Source of the DNA: CAZCAC01 sp964496575
GTDB taxonomy: Bacteria > Planctomycetota > UBA1135 > GCA-002686595
Reading direction: 5' to 3'
DNA: 64,000 bases
Assembly: GCA_964496575.1 (NCBI GenBank)
Contig: CAZCAC010000034.1
Location: 11,316 to 75,315 of the forward strand
In this document: positions 16,165-24,516 of the stretch, piece by piece
How the letters are laid out: the number at the start of each line of letters is the position of its first letter
Position numbering within the stretch: the stretch's first letter is position 1
Program-made: the position numbers and the translations under genes
Notes under the pieces: model-generated
What the model was told of the DNA's origin: nothing
Database searches by the model: none
What the model saw: only the letters and a program-made list of their open reading frames with translations

Positions 16165-19143
16165 CTAGTCGCAGTAGAGCACTTCGAGGCCGTCGCTGAG
16201 GCCGACGCTGGTGCCGTCCACGTGAGCCGGATCGCGGTACCAGAACTGGAAGTACTGCTTGGAACCCGAGGAGCCGGGGTCGACGGCCATCGGCACCATC
16301 GTGGAGCCCCACATGTCCAGCTGCACGAACGCCTCGCGGGTCAGCGGGTTGCCCACCAGGCGGAAGCCGCCGTAGAAGGGCACCGACGCGGAAGAACCGC
16401 CGGAGAAGAGCAGGGCGAACTGGTCCGGGATCCCCCCGTTCATGCCGATCTCGAAGTCACCACTCGTCTCGCTCGGCGTGCCTACCCAGGCCATCTGCGC
16501 GATCCAACCCAGGGAGTTCTCCTTGTTGGTGCCGTACTTGACCGGGGGGATGCAGCCGCTCGAGCTGCCGAAGACGAACACCTCGAGGTCGTCGATGTTC
16601 CAGCCGCCGAACTCGACGCCGCCGTCGGTCTCGAGGGTGAACTCGATCTGGACGGAGGAGTTGCCGTCCGCCCAGTTCGCGATGTCGACCTCCTGGAGGG
16701 TCCAGGCGGTGTCGATGAGGTTGCCGCTCGAGGGGTTCTGCCAGACCACGGCGCCGTTCACCTTGATCTTCGCCTGATCGTAGATCCCTTCCTCGACGGT
16801 CAGCCAACGCCGGAAGCTCAGGGTCGTCCCGACGGCGGAGGAGCAGTTGATCACCGGCGAGCGCAGCCAGTTGCTCACGTTCGGCTTGTACTCGCCGTTC
16901 CAGCCGGAGGGCCCGAGGTCGTTGCCCCAGACGTTGCTGCCGCTGTAGGCGCTGGAGGGGTCACCCGATTGACCCTGGGGGACACCCAGCTGCCAGTCGT
17001 CCTGCGTGGCGATCTGGCCGTGCGTCCAGCCGTTGGTACCGCCCTCGAAGTCGTCGGAGAACAGCAAGGTCAGGAGCCCGATGCGGAACGAGTAGGTGCT
17101 GTCCGGAGCGCCCTTGGGCGAGGTGTCCTCGTTGCCGAGCGAGTCGGTCGCGCGGACGTAGTACTCGACACGGGCCGGGGAGATCTGGCCGGGAATGTCC
17201 GCGGTGTAGTCGTCACCGCTGACCGGCGACATCGGGACGGTGACGAAGTTACCACCGTCGACGTTGTAGAGGAGCTCGACGCCCGTGATCGACGGAGCGA
17301 CCAGCGGAACGACCGTGGCGTCCACGGTGTAGGGACCGACCTCGTCCAGGGTGTCGGGGAGCTCGGTGACGCCCGTGATCTCGATCAGGGCCAGATCGTA
17401 GCCGGGGAAGCCCTGCTCCAGGAAACCGTCGTTGATGTCGTTGTAGTTCGGCGTTCCGTTGTCGATGTTGCCGTCGTCGTCGTCGAGGGTCAGCCACTGC
17501 GTCTCGATCACCGACTTGATCTGCGTCTGGTTGTAGGCGTTCATCCAGTTGATGAAGAGCGCGTCCGCGACCGCGTCACCCGCCGCGTTGCCGAGGGTGA
17601 GGTTGAGGTTGCGGCGGACCTTCCAGGCCGCGCCCATCCAGACCTCGCCGTCGGCGTGCACGCCGCCGTAGCAGCCGGGGTTGGAGTCGCCGCAGAACTG
17701 GCGCGTGTTCATGCCGGAGCGGACGTAGCCGGTGCCGGTGAAGTTTTCCCCGACGATGGGGTTGTCGACGACGTACATCGCCCAGATGTCGGCGTTGCCC
17801 TCGCCCATGCCGTCGCTGCCGTTGCCGGTGTTGTAGTTGACGTTGTGCCAGTGGCCCATCTCGTGAAGGACGACCGTGGAGTAGGACGTGTTCGGGCAGC
17901 TGCCGCCGGCCTTGTAGTGGTTGATCGAGCTGCCGTTGAAGTAGGCGTTGCAGGTGTCGTTCAGGTTGACGTTGGCCGTCGCCCGGAAGTCGAGGTGGCT
18001 GTCGGAGGGGTCGACCGAACGGACCCAGTCACGCTGCTTGCCGATCCAGAGGTGGGCGTTCGCCTGAGCGGTGACCAGCGCAGCCGACGAGGGGTTCATC
18101 AGCACGGAGTTGCCCGTGCCGGTGACCGAGGTCGTCAACGTGTAGTCGGTGCCCGTGTCGTGGTTGACGTTGGTGAAGAGGCCGTAGTAGTCGACGGTGA
18201 TGTTGATCGGGCCGGTCACTCCGGGGAAGTTGAAGTTGCCGTTGGCGTCGGTGTAGACCGTACCGGCCGAGCCACCGTTGACCCGAGCGTGATTCATCGG
18301 CTGCTGGGTCTCGGGGTTGCTCGCGATGTCGGGCTTCGTCCCCGGCGAGGCCATCGTCGAGAGGGTGCCGCCTACGTCGAAGTGACAGATGTCCGTCTGC
18401 TCGTTGATCACCGAGCCGTTGTACGCGTCGACCCAGAGGGTGTACCCCTCCGGAGTGACGTTCTTTGCGTACCAGTGCACGCTGATCTGCCAGACCAGTC
18501 TCGCCTCGCGGCTCTTGGGCCCGGTCTCCAGCTGGCCGATCGCCTTGGTCGGTCCGCTAACCACGGTGCCGGCGAGACCGACCTTCTCCTCGAAGTGCTT
18601 CAGGGCGATCGTCGTCGCGCGGTCCGCCCCGACGAGCGCTCCGGTGGAGATGCCGAGGAGATCCGGCATCGCCGTGGTCTGCACCGAGAGCAGCTCGCCC
18701 TCGGTAGTGAAGAGGGTGTTGACGAATCCGCCGAGGACCGGGACTCCGTTCACCTCCTGGCGGAACTGAGCGGTGACCTTGTCGGTCGTGCCGACCCGGC
18801 TCAGCGGGAGGACGTGGGTCGAATCCTCGACGAGGGTCGCGCTCTCGATGCCGTGGAGCGTCTCGGTGCTCTCGATCGCCAGGCGTCCGAGGGCGTAGAA
18901 ATCCTCGGTGTCGGCGGGTTGGAAAGCAGCGGCCGCCGAGCCGCCGTAGAGGAACTGGACGTAGCCGGTCTGGACGTCGGTGTAGGTGTGCCAGTTCGAG
19001 CCGTTGCTCTCTTTCCAGACTCGGGTTCCCTCGTGGACCGCGAACGCGGTCGACTGGGCTTGAGATTCCGGCTCCTGGGCGAGGAGCGGGGGCGCGACGA
19101 GCAGGATGGTCGCGCCGAGGCCAAAGAAGCTACTGGGGGTCAT
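16165..19143 (-). CDS. Secreted zinc metalloprotease, FTP propeptide and C-terminal WYRDP surface domain
   Basis: 992 residues. Order of parts: signal peptide (1-22); an FTP/PepSY-like propeptide (about 80-200); a peptidase domain with HEMGH (427-431) and EGNADIWA supplying Glu448, as in M4/M36 thermolysin-type enzymes; an Ig-like strand region (about 600-680, VEYYVRATDSLGNEDTSP); a jellyroll domain (about 700-850, FSDDFEGGTNGWTH...), as in proprotein or CUB-like attachments; and a C-terminal domain ending QFWYRDP...GLSDGLEVLYCD. The last part recurs in the surface protein at 42697-44412. The enzyme probably cleaves itself and acts outside the cell. Codons are typical of the window. The peptidase call is firm; the accessory domain names are judged by eye. 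Confidence 0.8.
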   Translation of the reverse strand: MTPSSFFGLGATILLVAPPLLAQEPESQAQSTAFAVHEGTRVWKESNGSNWHTYTDVQTGYVQFLYGGSAAAAFQPADTEDFYALGRLAIESTETLHGIESATLVEDSTHVLPLSRVGTTDKVTAQFRQEVNGVPVLGGFVNTLFTTEGELLSVQTTAMPDLLGISTGALVGADRATTIALKHFEEKVGLAGTVVSGPTKAIGQLETGPKSREARLVWQISVHWYAKNVTPEGYTLWVDAYNGSVINEQTDICHFDVGGTLSTMASPGTKPDIASNPETQQPMNHARVNGGSAGTVYTDANGNFNFPGVTGPINITVDYYGLFTNVNHDTGTDYTLTTSVTGTGNSVLMNPSSAALVTAQANAHLWIGKQRDWVRSVDPSDSHLDFRATANVNLNDTCNAYFNGSSINHYKAGGSCPNTSYSTVVLHEMGHWHNVNYNTGNGSDGMGEGNADIWAMYVVDNPIVGENFTGTGYVRSGMNTRQFCGDSNPGCYGGVHADGEVWMGAAWKVRRNLNLTLGNAAGDAVADALFINWMNAYNQTQIKSVIETQWLTLDDDDGNIDNGTPNYNDINDGFLEQGFPGYDLALIEITGVTELPDTLDEVGPYTVDATVVPLVAPSITGVELLYNVDGGNFVTVPMSPVSGDDYTADIPGQISPARVEYYVRATDSLGNEDTSPKGAPDSTYSFRIGLLTLLFSDDFEGGTNGWTHGQIATQDDWQLGVPQGQSGDPSSAYSGSNVWGNDLGPSGWNGEYKPNVSNWLRSPVINCSSAVGTTLSFRRWLTVEEGIYDQAKIKVNGAVVWQNPSSGNLIDTAWTLQEVDIANWADGNSSVQIEFTLETDGGVEFGGWNIDDLEVFVFGSSSGCIPPVKYGTNKENSLGWIAQMAWVGTPSETSGDFEIGMNGGIPDQFALLFSGGSSASVPFYGGFRLVGNPLTREAFVQLDMWGSTMVPMAVDPGSSGSKQYFQFWYRDPAHVDGTSVGLSDGLEVLYCD

Positions 19144-19446
19144 GGCAATCTGATTGTTGGGGACTCGTGGCCCCGGTCGCCCTCAACTGGGGCGCCGCCG
19201 GGTGGGAGGAGGCCACCGGGGAGGGCGCTCGGTCTCTTTCGAGTCCCGGTCGCCCGCTCTCGCCGTGCGTGGTGGCCCTCAGACCTGTCTGAAGCTACAC
19301 TAGACCCTCGTGACGAGGCGGTAGGGCAGAAAGACGGGCGGAAACCGGAATTGCCGAAGGAGGCCCGCCGGGGACGTGCGAGATCGCGCGTAACATGCCT
19401 CTGAGGGCCCCTTCCGGGAAGACCGTGTCAGCGCAGGAGAGCGAAA
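19144..19446. other. Intergenic region upstream of the metalloprotease and selenoprotein genes
   Basis: 303 nt between divergent genes, with no convincing ORF. It must carry both promoters. A -10-like TACACT lies near 19294-19299 (rightward) without a clear -35. Immediately before the selenoprotein ATG is a good ribosome site, AGGAGA at 19435-19440. Confidence 0.4.
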
Positions 19447-19668
19447 ATGAACGTCCGAATCGAGTTCTGCAAGATGTGAAACTACGATCCCCAGGCGGCC
19501 GGTCTGGCCGCCGAACTGAAGGAGCTGGTGCCCGCAGCCGAGGTCGAGCTCGTCGAGAGCAGCGGGGGCGCGTTCGAGGTGACGGTGGATGGACGCCTCG
19601 TCTTCTCCAAGCTCCAGCAGGGGCGATTCCCGGCCTATCGGGAGATTCCCACACTTCTCGGCTCCTGA
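19447..19668 (+). CDS. Selenoprotein of the Rdx/SelW family (in-frame TGA = Sec11)
   Basis: 73 residues when the TGA at 19477-19479 is read as selenocysteine: MNVRIEFCKM-U-NYDPQAAGL and on to a true TGA at 19666-19668. The CxxU redox motif (Cys8-Sec11) sits between the first beta strand and first helix of a thioredoxin-like fold, exactly as in SelW/Rdx proteins, and the later FEVTVDGRLVFSKLQQGRFP is the conserved strand-turn-strand end of that family. The reading frame stays open on both sides of the TGA with G/C-rich third positions. AGGAGA lies six bases before the ATG, and a SECIS-like hairpin follows the TGA. Rdx proteins are small thiol/selenol oxidoreductases of uncertain partner. If TGA were a stop the product would be a useless decapeptide. 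SelA, SelB, tRNA-Sec and SelD must be encoded elsewhere. Confidence 0.85.
19494..19512 (+). promoter_or_regulatory. Bacterial SECIS element
   Basis: Perfect 7-bp stem GGCGGCC (19494-19500) / GGCCGCC (19506-19512) with apical loop GGTCT. It begins 14 nt after the TGA, with the loop 21 nt after it. GGUCU is also the apical loop sequence bound by SelB in the Escherichia coli fdhF SECIS, so the spacing and loop both fit Sec insertion. Confidence 0.8.
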
Positions 19669-19747
19669 GCGCCAACCAGCTCGCGCGGGCGGGTCTCCTG
19701 TACAGGTTCCGGTCGGGCTCCGGAGGGGGGGATACTGTCTTTAGCGG

Positions 19748-19858
19748 TTAGAGGGAGAAGGCGACCAGCGCGGCGACGACTGCAATAACGACGAACGTCG
19801 TGGCGGCGGGGACCTTACTCCTCTCGACCCGGGGCAGAGAATCCATGTTGAGGGTCAT
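19748..19858 (-). CDS. Possible small single-TM protein
   Basis: A 36-residue reading frame: a charged start (MDSLPRVERSKVP) then a hydrophobic helix (TTFVVIAVVAALVAFSL) to the stop. Topology would be N-in. There is no clear Shine-Dalgarno sequence before either ATG (19858 or 19846). It could be a real membrane micropeptide or chance. It lies opposite and downstream of the selenoprotein gene, whose stop is 80 nt away. Confidence 0.3.
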   Translation of the reverse strand: MTLNMDSLPRVERSKVPAATTFVVIAVVAALVAFSL

Positions 19859-20280
19859 GATGGGGGTGGGGGATGACCTCGACCCAACGATTACCACGTA
19901 TCGCGCAAATAGGGGAGACAAGTCCTGAAAGTCCGGAGTGACGGGCGATCCCGCCCCCTTCCGGCGCGTTGCCGACGCCTGGCTCCGGACCGGGTGACGC
20001 GCACCGGGGTGCGCCGGTCGGGACGGGTGAGAGTCATGCGGAGAGGCGCGCAGCGACGAGCCTCGCTCCTTCGTCGGAACGGGCCATCGGCGGTCGGTGA
20101 CGACTCGCTCCGACCGGGGACCGGGTTATCGATGGAAACGCAGCGGAGAAACGGCTCAGATCTAGGGGTGCCGATCCGGCGCCTCCCGTCGAGAGACGGA
20201 CCGATTCGACGGCTTCGAAGGACCTCGCTCCGAACGGGGCTCGCCGTGGCGCCCTGCCTCGGCTACATTCCTGCGCTCCC
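19859..20280. other. Intergenic region upstream of the FlhG-like gene
   Basis: 422 nt with no gene I can support. A -10-like TACATT at 20264-20269 ends 11 nt before the ATG at 20281, which would give an almost leaderless transcript. No -35, tRNA or operator recognised. Confidence 0.35.
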
Positions 20281-21162
20281 ATGCTCAACCTCTCCCGCTT
20301 CGACCTTTCCCGCATCCGGGCCCTGCGCCGCTTCCGGGAGGTGGACCGCCGGATTCGCGATCGCGTCGAACTGGCCTCGCGGGTGGTCTGCATCGCCAGC
20401 GGCAAGGGGGGGACGGGCAAGAGCGTCCTGGCCACCAACCTCGCCGTGAAGCGCGCCCAGGCGGGCGAGAAGGTCTGCGTGGTCGACTGCGACGGCGGTC
20501 TGGCCAACGCCCACCTCCTGCTGGGGATCGCTCCTCGCTACGACATCGGCGACCTGATCCAGGGGCGGGTGCGAGCGGCCGAGGCGGTGGAAGAGGGGCC
20601 CGCCGGGGTGAGCCTGATCTCCGGGGGCGTCGGTCGTCCGGCCCTGGCCAACCCGACCCGGCGCGAACTCGATCGTCTCTTCCGCGCCTTGCGTCCCCTC
20701 GAGGACTCCTTCGACCTGATCATCATCGATCATGGAGCCGGGCTCTCCTACTCGACGGTGACCCACCTGGCGGCGACCAGCACGCTGCTACTGGTCACCA
20801 ACCCCGAGGTGACCGCGCTCTCCGATGCGTACGCCACCTTCAAGCAGGCGTGCCTGTCGAACGAAGAGCTGCGCGTCGGGCTGGTGGTGAATCGCGCGGT
20901 GGACGAGGCCGTCGCCTGGGGCGCGTGGGAGCGATTCGAAGGAGTCGCGCGGCGATTCCTGCAACAAGCCCCTGACTTCGTCGGCTGGGTGCCGCAGGAC
21001 GTGGCGGTCTACCACTCGGTCGAACGGCGCATTCCCGTCTGCATCGATTCTCCCGATTCCGAGTCCGCGGGAGCGCTCGCGCAGATCGCCCTCTGGGGAC
21101 CTCTCGACCACGCGCGCACGCCTCGCTCCTTCTACGATCGGGCGCGAAAGGCGTTGCGATAG
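20281..21162 (+). CDS. MinD/FlhG-family ATPase
   Basis: 293 residues. After a basic N-terminal helix (FDLSRIRALRRFREVDRRIRD), which could contact a partner or membrane, comes the deviant Walker A motif SGKGGTGKS (40-48) with its signature Lys42, then switch motifs VVDCDGGLANAHLLLG and LIIIDHGAGLS. FlhG (YlxH/FleN) proteins carry an 'ANxxxLLG' segment of this kind and set flagellar number and place; MinD positions division. No flagellar gene, FlhF or MinC/E lies in the window, so the cargo is unknown. First gene of a three-gene operon with a ParA and a helix-hairpin-helix protein. The C-terminal amphipathic helix expected of MinD is only weakly visible. Confidence 0.8.
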   Translation: MLNLSRFDLSRIRALRRFREVDRRIRDRVELASRVVCIASGKGGTGKSVLATNLAVKRAQAGEKVCVVDCDGGLANAHLLLGIAPRYDIGDLIQGRVRAAEAVEEGPAGVSLISGGVGRPALANPTRRELDRLFRALRPLEDSFDLIIIDHGAGLSYSTVTHLAATSTLLLVTNPEVTALSDAYATFKQACLSNEELRVGLVVNRAVDEAVAWGAWERFEGVARRFLQQAPDFVGWVPQDVAVYHSVERRIPVCIDSPDSESAGALAQIALWGPLDHARTPRSFYDRARKALR

Positions 21163-21374
21163 CGTCGTCCGACGCGGCGGTGTCCCGCGCCGCCACCTGG
21201 GGTATTCACCCCACTCGCGCGAGTGTCTCGCCGCCGGCGCGCGACGCGATCGAGGCGATCGAGGACTCCAGTCGATGGGAAGTCGCGCGAAACTCGGCGC
21301 CCTGATCCTTGAATGACCTCCGTCGATCCGATTGAGTGATCGTGCCTCTCGAGGACCGGAACCTGGAGTACCGG

Positions 21375-22169
21375 ATGCACGTTCTCTCGCTGGTCAACCA
21401 GAAAGGTGGCTGTGGCAAGACCACGGCCGCAGTCAACCTGGCTGGAGCTCTGGCTGCACGGGGGCGGCGAGTTCTGCTCGTCGACCTCGATCCACAGGCG
21501 CACGCTACGATGGCTCTCGGCTGGGCCGTCGATGACGAACCGGTGCTGCTCGAGGTCCTCGGGGGTTACTCGGGGGTCGACGAGGCGCTCGTCTCGGCGC
21601 CCGGAGGGATCTGGTTGCTGCCGGCCACCGACGATCTGGCGGAGTTCGAGGAGTCATCCGCGCGCACGTTGCACCCCGAGTCGGTGCTGCGCGAAGCGCT
21701 CGAGGCGATGCACACCGAGTTCGACGAGGTGGTGCTCGACTGTCCGCCGCGGGTGGACGGAGTCCTCGCCGCGAACGCGCTGCGCGCCTCCGATACCGCG
21801 GTGCTCGTGGTGGAGACCGGCGCCTTCGCCCTGCAGGGTGCGATCAAGGCCCTCGCGGTGCTCGAGGAGATCGGCAGCGAGCTCGACCACCCGTTCCACC
21901 TCCGCGTTCTGGCGACGCTCTTCGATCGTCGAACGCGCTTCGCTCGCGAGCTCCTGCTCGCGACGCACGGCCGCTTCGGTGCGGCGTTGTTCGATTCGGT
22001 GATCCGGACCAGCGTCCGCCTGCGGGAGGCCGCGGGGATGGGGGTTCCGGTGCAAGTGCTCGATCCCGGCTGTCGCGCCGCCGACGACTTCGGCGCGCTG
22101 GCCGAGGAGTGGCTCCAGTGGGAGGCGAGCCTGGCCGCCGAACAGGAGCCACTGGAGGTCACCCACTGA
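21375..22169 (+). CDS. ParA-family ATPase
   Basis: 264 residues with the classic Walker-type motif NQKGGCGKTT (8-17), LVDLDPQAHATMALG (switch/Walker A'), and VVLDCPPRVDGVLAANAL (Walker B). This family moves chromosomes, plasmids or protein cargo across the nucleoid or membrane as ATP-bound dimers. I chose ATG at 21375 because GGAG lies about six bases upstream; a GTG at 21336 would add 13 residues. No ParB gene or parS-like cluster follows, so it is more likely an orphan cargo-positioning ParA (like ParC, PpfA or McdA) than a segregation system. Upstream gap 212 nt from the FlhG-like gene, downstream gap 80 nt. Confidence 0.8.
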   Translation: MHVLSLVNQKGGCGKTTAAVNLAGALAARGRRVLLVDLDPQAHATMALGWAVDDEPVLLEVLGGYSGVDEALVSAPGGIWLLPATDDLAEFEESSARTLHPESVLREALEAMHTEFDEVVLDCPPRVDGVLAANALRASDTAVLVVETGAFALQGAIKALAVLEEIGSELDHPFHLRVLATLFDRRTRFARELLLATHGRFGAALFDSVIRTSVRLREAAGMGVPVQVLDPGCRAADDFGALAEEWLQWEASLAAEQEPLEVTH

Positions 22170-22249
22170 ATGAAGGCGCGCTGCAAACGATTCACCTTCC
22201 CACCGACCCCGAACCCCCGCTCGGCCATCGCGGCCGGAGGGTCCTCGAA

Positions 22250-23149
22250 ATGAGGAGGAACGTCATCGACCGGCTGGCTCTCTTGTGCACCCTCCACGCC
22301 GACGGGCCGAGGACCACGCGGCTCCTGCGCGAGGCGGGATGCACCACTCTCGACAAGCTCCAGGATCTCGAGCCGAAACGGCTGGCGAAGATCCTCGGGC
22401 TATCTCCCGCCGCCGCGCGACGTCTGTTGCGCGAGGTCGCCCTGCTCCAGGATCGCCTCGAGCCGGACCTGGAGCGTGAGGAGGTGATGTATCCACCGGC
22501 GGCGGACGCCGGCGGGATGAAGCCGGCGCCCCCGGGCTACTTGCGGGTCGGACCGACCCCCGAGGCAGCTCCGGTCCAGCGAGAGGAGCCGGCGGACACG
22601 GCGGAGCCTCCCCGGCGCGCCGACCTGGACGTGCGCGACCGGCGGCTGCTCGACGCGGTCGTCGATCGCTGGCGCAAGGCGGACGAGACCAGCCGGCGCA
22701 AGGTCGAGGAGGAGACCCCTCCCGTGCAGGAGCCGGTCGACGAGCAGCCCACCCACGAGGTGGTCGAGATCTCCGTGCACCCGCCCCCGGGGATGCTGCG
22801 GGCGGGGGACCTGAGCGGCCTCGACGAAGGCGTCTGCGAGGCGCTGTACCGGGGTGGCATCACCTCGCTCGAGGAGCTCGCCACCTGTCCGGTCGACGCC
22901 CTGGTGGAGCGCTCCCGGCTCTCCTTCACCCGGGCGCGCACGCTGCAGTTCCTCGCCGGGAGGCGCCTCGCGGAGATGGAGGACGAGAAGCCCTCCGCCG
23001 AGCGCACTCCGGAAGCAGCCGTTCGAGCGACGCCGGAAGCCGAGGAGCGCATCTCGCTCGCCTCACCGGCGCGACGGTCGATCCCCCTCGAGAGCTCGGA
23101 TCTCGGCCAGCCGGGTGGCGACGAAGGGGTCGGCGGCCCCTTCGCCTAG
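22250..23149 (+). CDS. Protein with two helix-hairpin-helix domains
   Basis: 299 residues, soluble. The N-terminal part (about 22-65, LLREAGCTTLDKLQDLEPKRLAKILGLSPAAARRLLREV) and a second unit (about 187-240, VCEALYRGGITSLEELATCPVDALV...) are helix-hairpin-helix modules like those in DNA ligase, polymerase X and DUF4332 proteins. A proline/glutamate-rich, probably unstructured linker joins them, and the C-terminal 50 residues are also disordered-looking. The start at 22250 has GGAGG nine bases upstream. Following a ParA, it could be the DNA- or cargo-bound partner taking ParB's place, but that is inference. Confidence 0.65.
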   Translation: MRRNVIDRLALLCTLHADGPRTTRLLREAGCTTLDKLQDLEPKRLAKILGLSPAAARRLLREVALLQDRLEPDLEREEVMYPPAADAGGMKPAPPGYLRVGPTPEAAPVQREEPADTAEPPRRADLDVRDRRLLDAVVDRWRKADETSRRKVEEETPPVQEPVDEQPTHEVVEISVHPPPGMLRAGDLSGLDEGVCEALYRGGITSLEELATCPVDALVERSRLSFTRARTLQFLAGRRLAEMEDEKPSAERTPEAAVRATPEAEERISLASPARRSIPLESSDLGQPGGDEGVGGPFA

Positions 23150-23186
23150 AGGCCCGGCTGGAACAACCGACCTCCGCCTCCGCGAT

Positions 23187-23219
23187 CGAGCCCCGACCGC
23201 TCCGAGCGGGCGGGGCTCG
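23187..23219 (+). terminator. Terminator of the FlhG-ParA-HhH operon
   Basis: CGAGCCCCG-A-CCGCT (23187-23201), CCG loop, then AGCGG-G-CGGGGCTCG (23205-23219): 14 paired bases with one internal mismatch, followed by TTGT. It lies 38 nt after the stop of the helix-hairpin-helix gene. Confidence 0.7.
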
Positions 23220-23304
23220 TTGTCCGACGGCCACTCCGTAGCGCTCGCCATCGGCGCGGGTATACGATTCGAGGTCCCCTCCGACCCGCCCGCGGAATCG
23301 TTCG

Positions 23305-24492
23305 ATGAGAATCCCGACCCTACTCGTTCTCGCGATCACCTGGCTCCACGCCGCGCCGATCGCCGTCGCGCAGGAGGACCCGCTGCCCCTCGCCCCCGAC
23401 GGCCGTCCCGGCCTGGGGATCGAGGGGGACGCTCGCTCCTACGGCCGCTTCTTCCGCTCTCCCACCGAAGCGGAGAGCGCGTTCCTCCGCGGACTGGAGG
23501 AGCTCGAGCCGGAGATCCGCGTCCTCGCGGAGATGGTCCGCCGCGGCTATCGCGAGCGCGGCTACTTCCGCCTCCTGGGGCGCCTCGAGGACCAGCGTCT
23601 CTCCGAGCTGCACCGCCGCTTCGGCGAGACCGAGCTGGTCGCCCTCGATCTCCTGGTCGAGGGGGGCGAGGTCGCCGAGGCCTTCGCGGAGATGTTCCTC
23701 GACCTGCGCTTCCGGGCGAGGATCGACCTGCTCGACTCGTTCGAGCTCGAGATGCGGGAGGTCGAGGTGGGGCTCGCGCTCCTGCGCGCGACCCAGCACG
23801 GGTTCGTCGAGCTCAAGAGCACCGAGGCGAGGGCGATCGCCGAGCGCGTCGATCTCTCGGCGTCGATGCTGCGCGCGATCCGGCTCGATCTCGAAGCCCT
23901 GCGCGAGAGGGGGGATGCCCGCGCGCCCGGCACCCCCGACCCCGCCTGGATGGCGGAGCTGATCGGGTTGACCAAGATCCGCGACAAGGAGCTGCAGCGG
24001 ATCGCGTTCCTGGACCTGCAGCGCAAGGTGACCCATCGCCTGGAGCGGCTCCAGGGTGCCCTGTTCACGCCGCGCCTGCGGAAGAAGCTAGGCACCGAGC
24101 TCGCCCGGCGCGCCGCCGGGACCGAGGCCGCGAAGAAGCGCGCGGAGAAGGCGCGTCTCTACCTCCTGATCTCGCCCGAGGGGGACGACCCCCCGCGGGA
24201 GGTGCTGCAGATGGCCAAGCACCGGCGCCATCAGTACGCCTTGAGCGAGGCGCTGGGGGGGCTCGCCCACGATCCCCTGGACGAGGAGCTCACCTACTGG
24301 ACCGGGATCACCACCGATTACCTCTACCGCAACGTGGACTCGCGCCAGTGGTTCGACCGCTACCTGGCGATGCGCGGGATTCGCGTCGACCAGCACTCGA
24401 CCATCGAGGGGCGCCAACTCACCGAATGGGAGGAGCACGCCCGGGAGGTGGTGTTGCGCATGTACACACCCGGGGGGCTCACCGGCAAGTGA
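23305..24492 (+). CDS. Exported protein, unknown function
   Basis: 395 residues with signal peptide (cleavage near AVAQEDP, about residue 22). The mature protein is mostly helical and very rich in Glu, Leu and Arg. It starts with a short Pro-rich stretch (LPLAPDGRPGLGIEGD), then long amphipathic helices (about 50-320), and ends with a compact, aromatic segment (LTYWTGITTDYLYRNVDSRQWFDRYL). No catalytic motif or family recognised. A -10-like TATACG sits at 23261-23266. Convergent with the thioredoxin-like gene; only 24 nt separate the stops. Confidence 0.6.
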   Translation: MRIPTLLVLAITWLHAAPIAVAQEDPLPLAPDGRPGLGIEGDARSYGRFFRSPTEAESAFLRGLEELEPEIRVLAEMVRRGYRERGYFRLLGRLEDQRLSELHRRFGETELVALDLLVEGGEVAEAFAEMFLDLRFRARIDLLDSFELEMREVEVGLALLRATQHGFVELKSTEARAIAERVDLSASMLRAIRLDLEALRERGDARAPGTPDPAWMAELIGLTKIRDKELQRIAFLDLQRKVTHRLERLQGALFTPRLRKKLGTELARRAAGTEAAKKRAEKARLYLLISPEGDDPPREVLQMAKHRRHQYALSEALGGLAHDPLDEELTYWTGITTDYLYRNVDSRQWFDRYLAMRGIRVDQHSTIEGRQLTEWEEHAREVVLRMYTPGGLTGK

Positions 24493-24516
24493 CGGAGCGG
24501 TCGGCGGAGTCGGGGA

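Noticed and set aside
15973..19404. A 1143-codon rightward open frame
   Set aside because: It lies opposite the metalloprotease and has Arg/Val/Asp-rich composition without domains; high GC makes long antisense frames common. The leftward gene has a signal peptide and zinc motifs.
19698..19706. Palindrome CCTGTACAGG after the selenoprotein gene as an operator
   Set aside because: Ten bases is too short to be meaningful at this GC content, and no gene start lies near it in a sensible position.
21375..22169. ParA as part of a chromosome-segregation parABS locus
   Set aside because: No ParB follows and no repeated parS-like TGTTTCACGTGAAACA is seen in the window.
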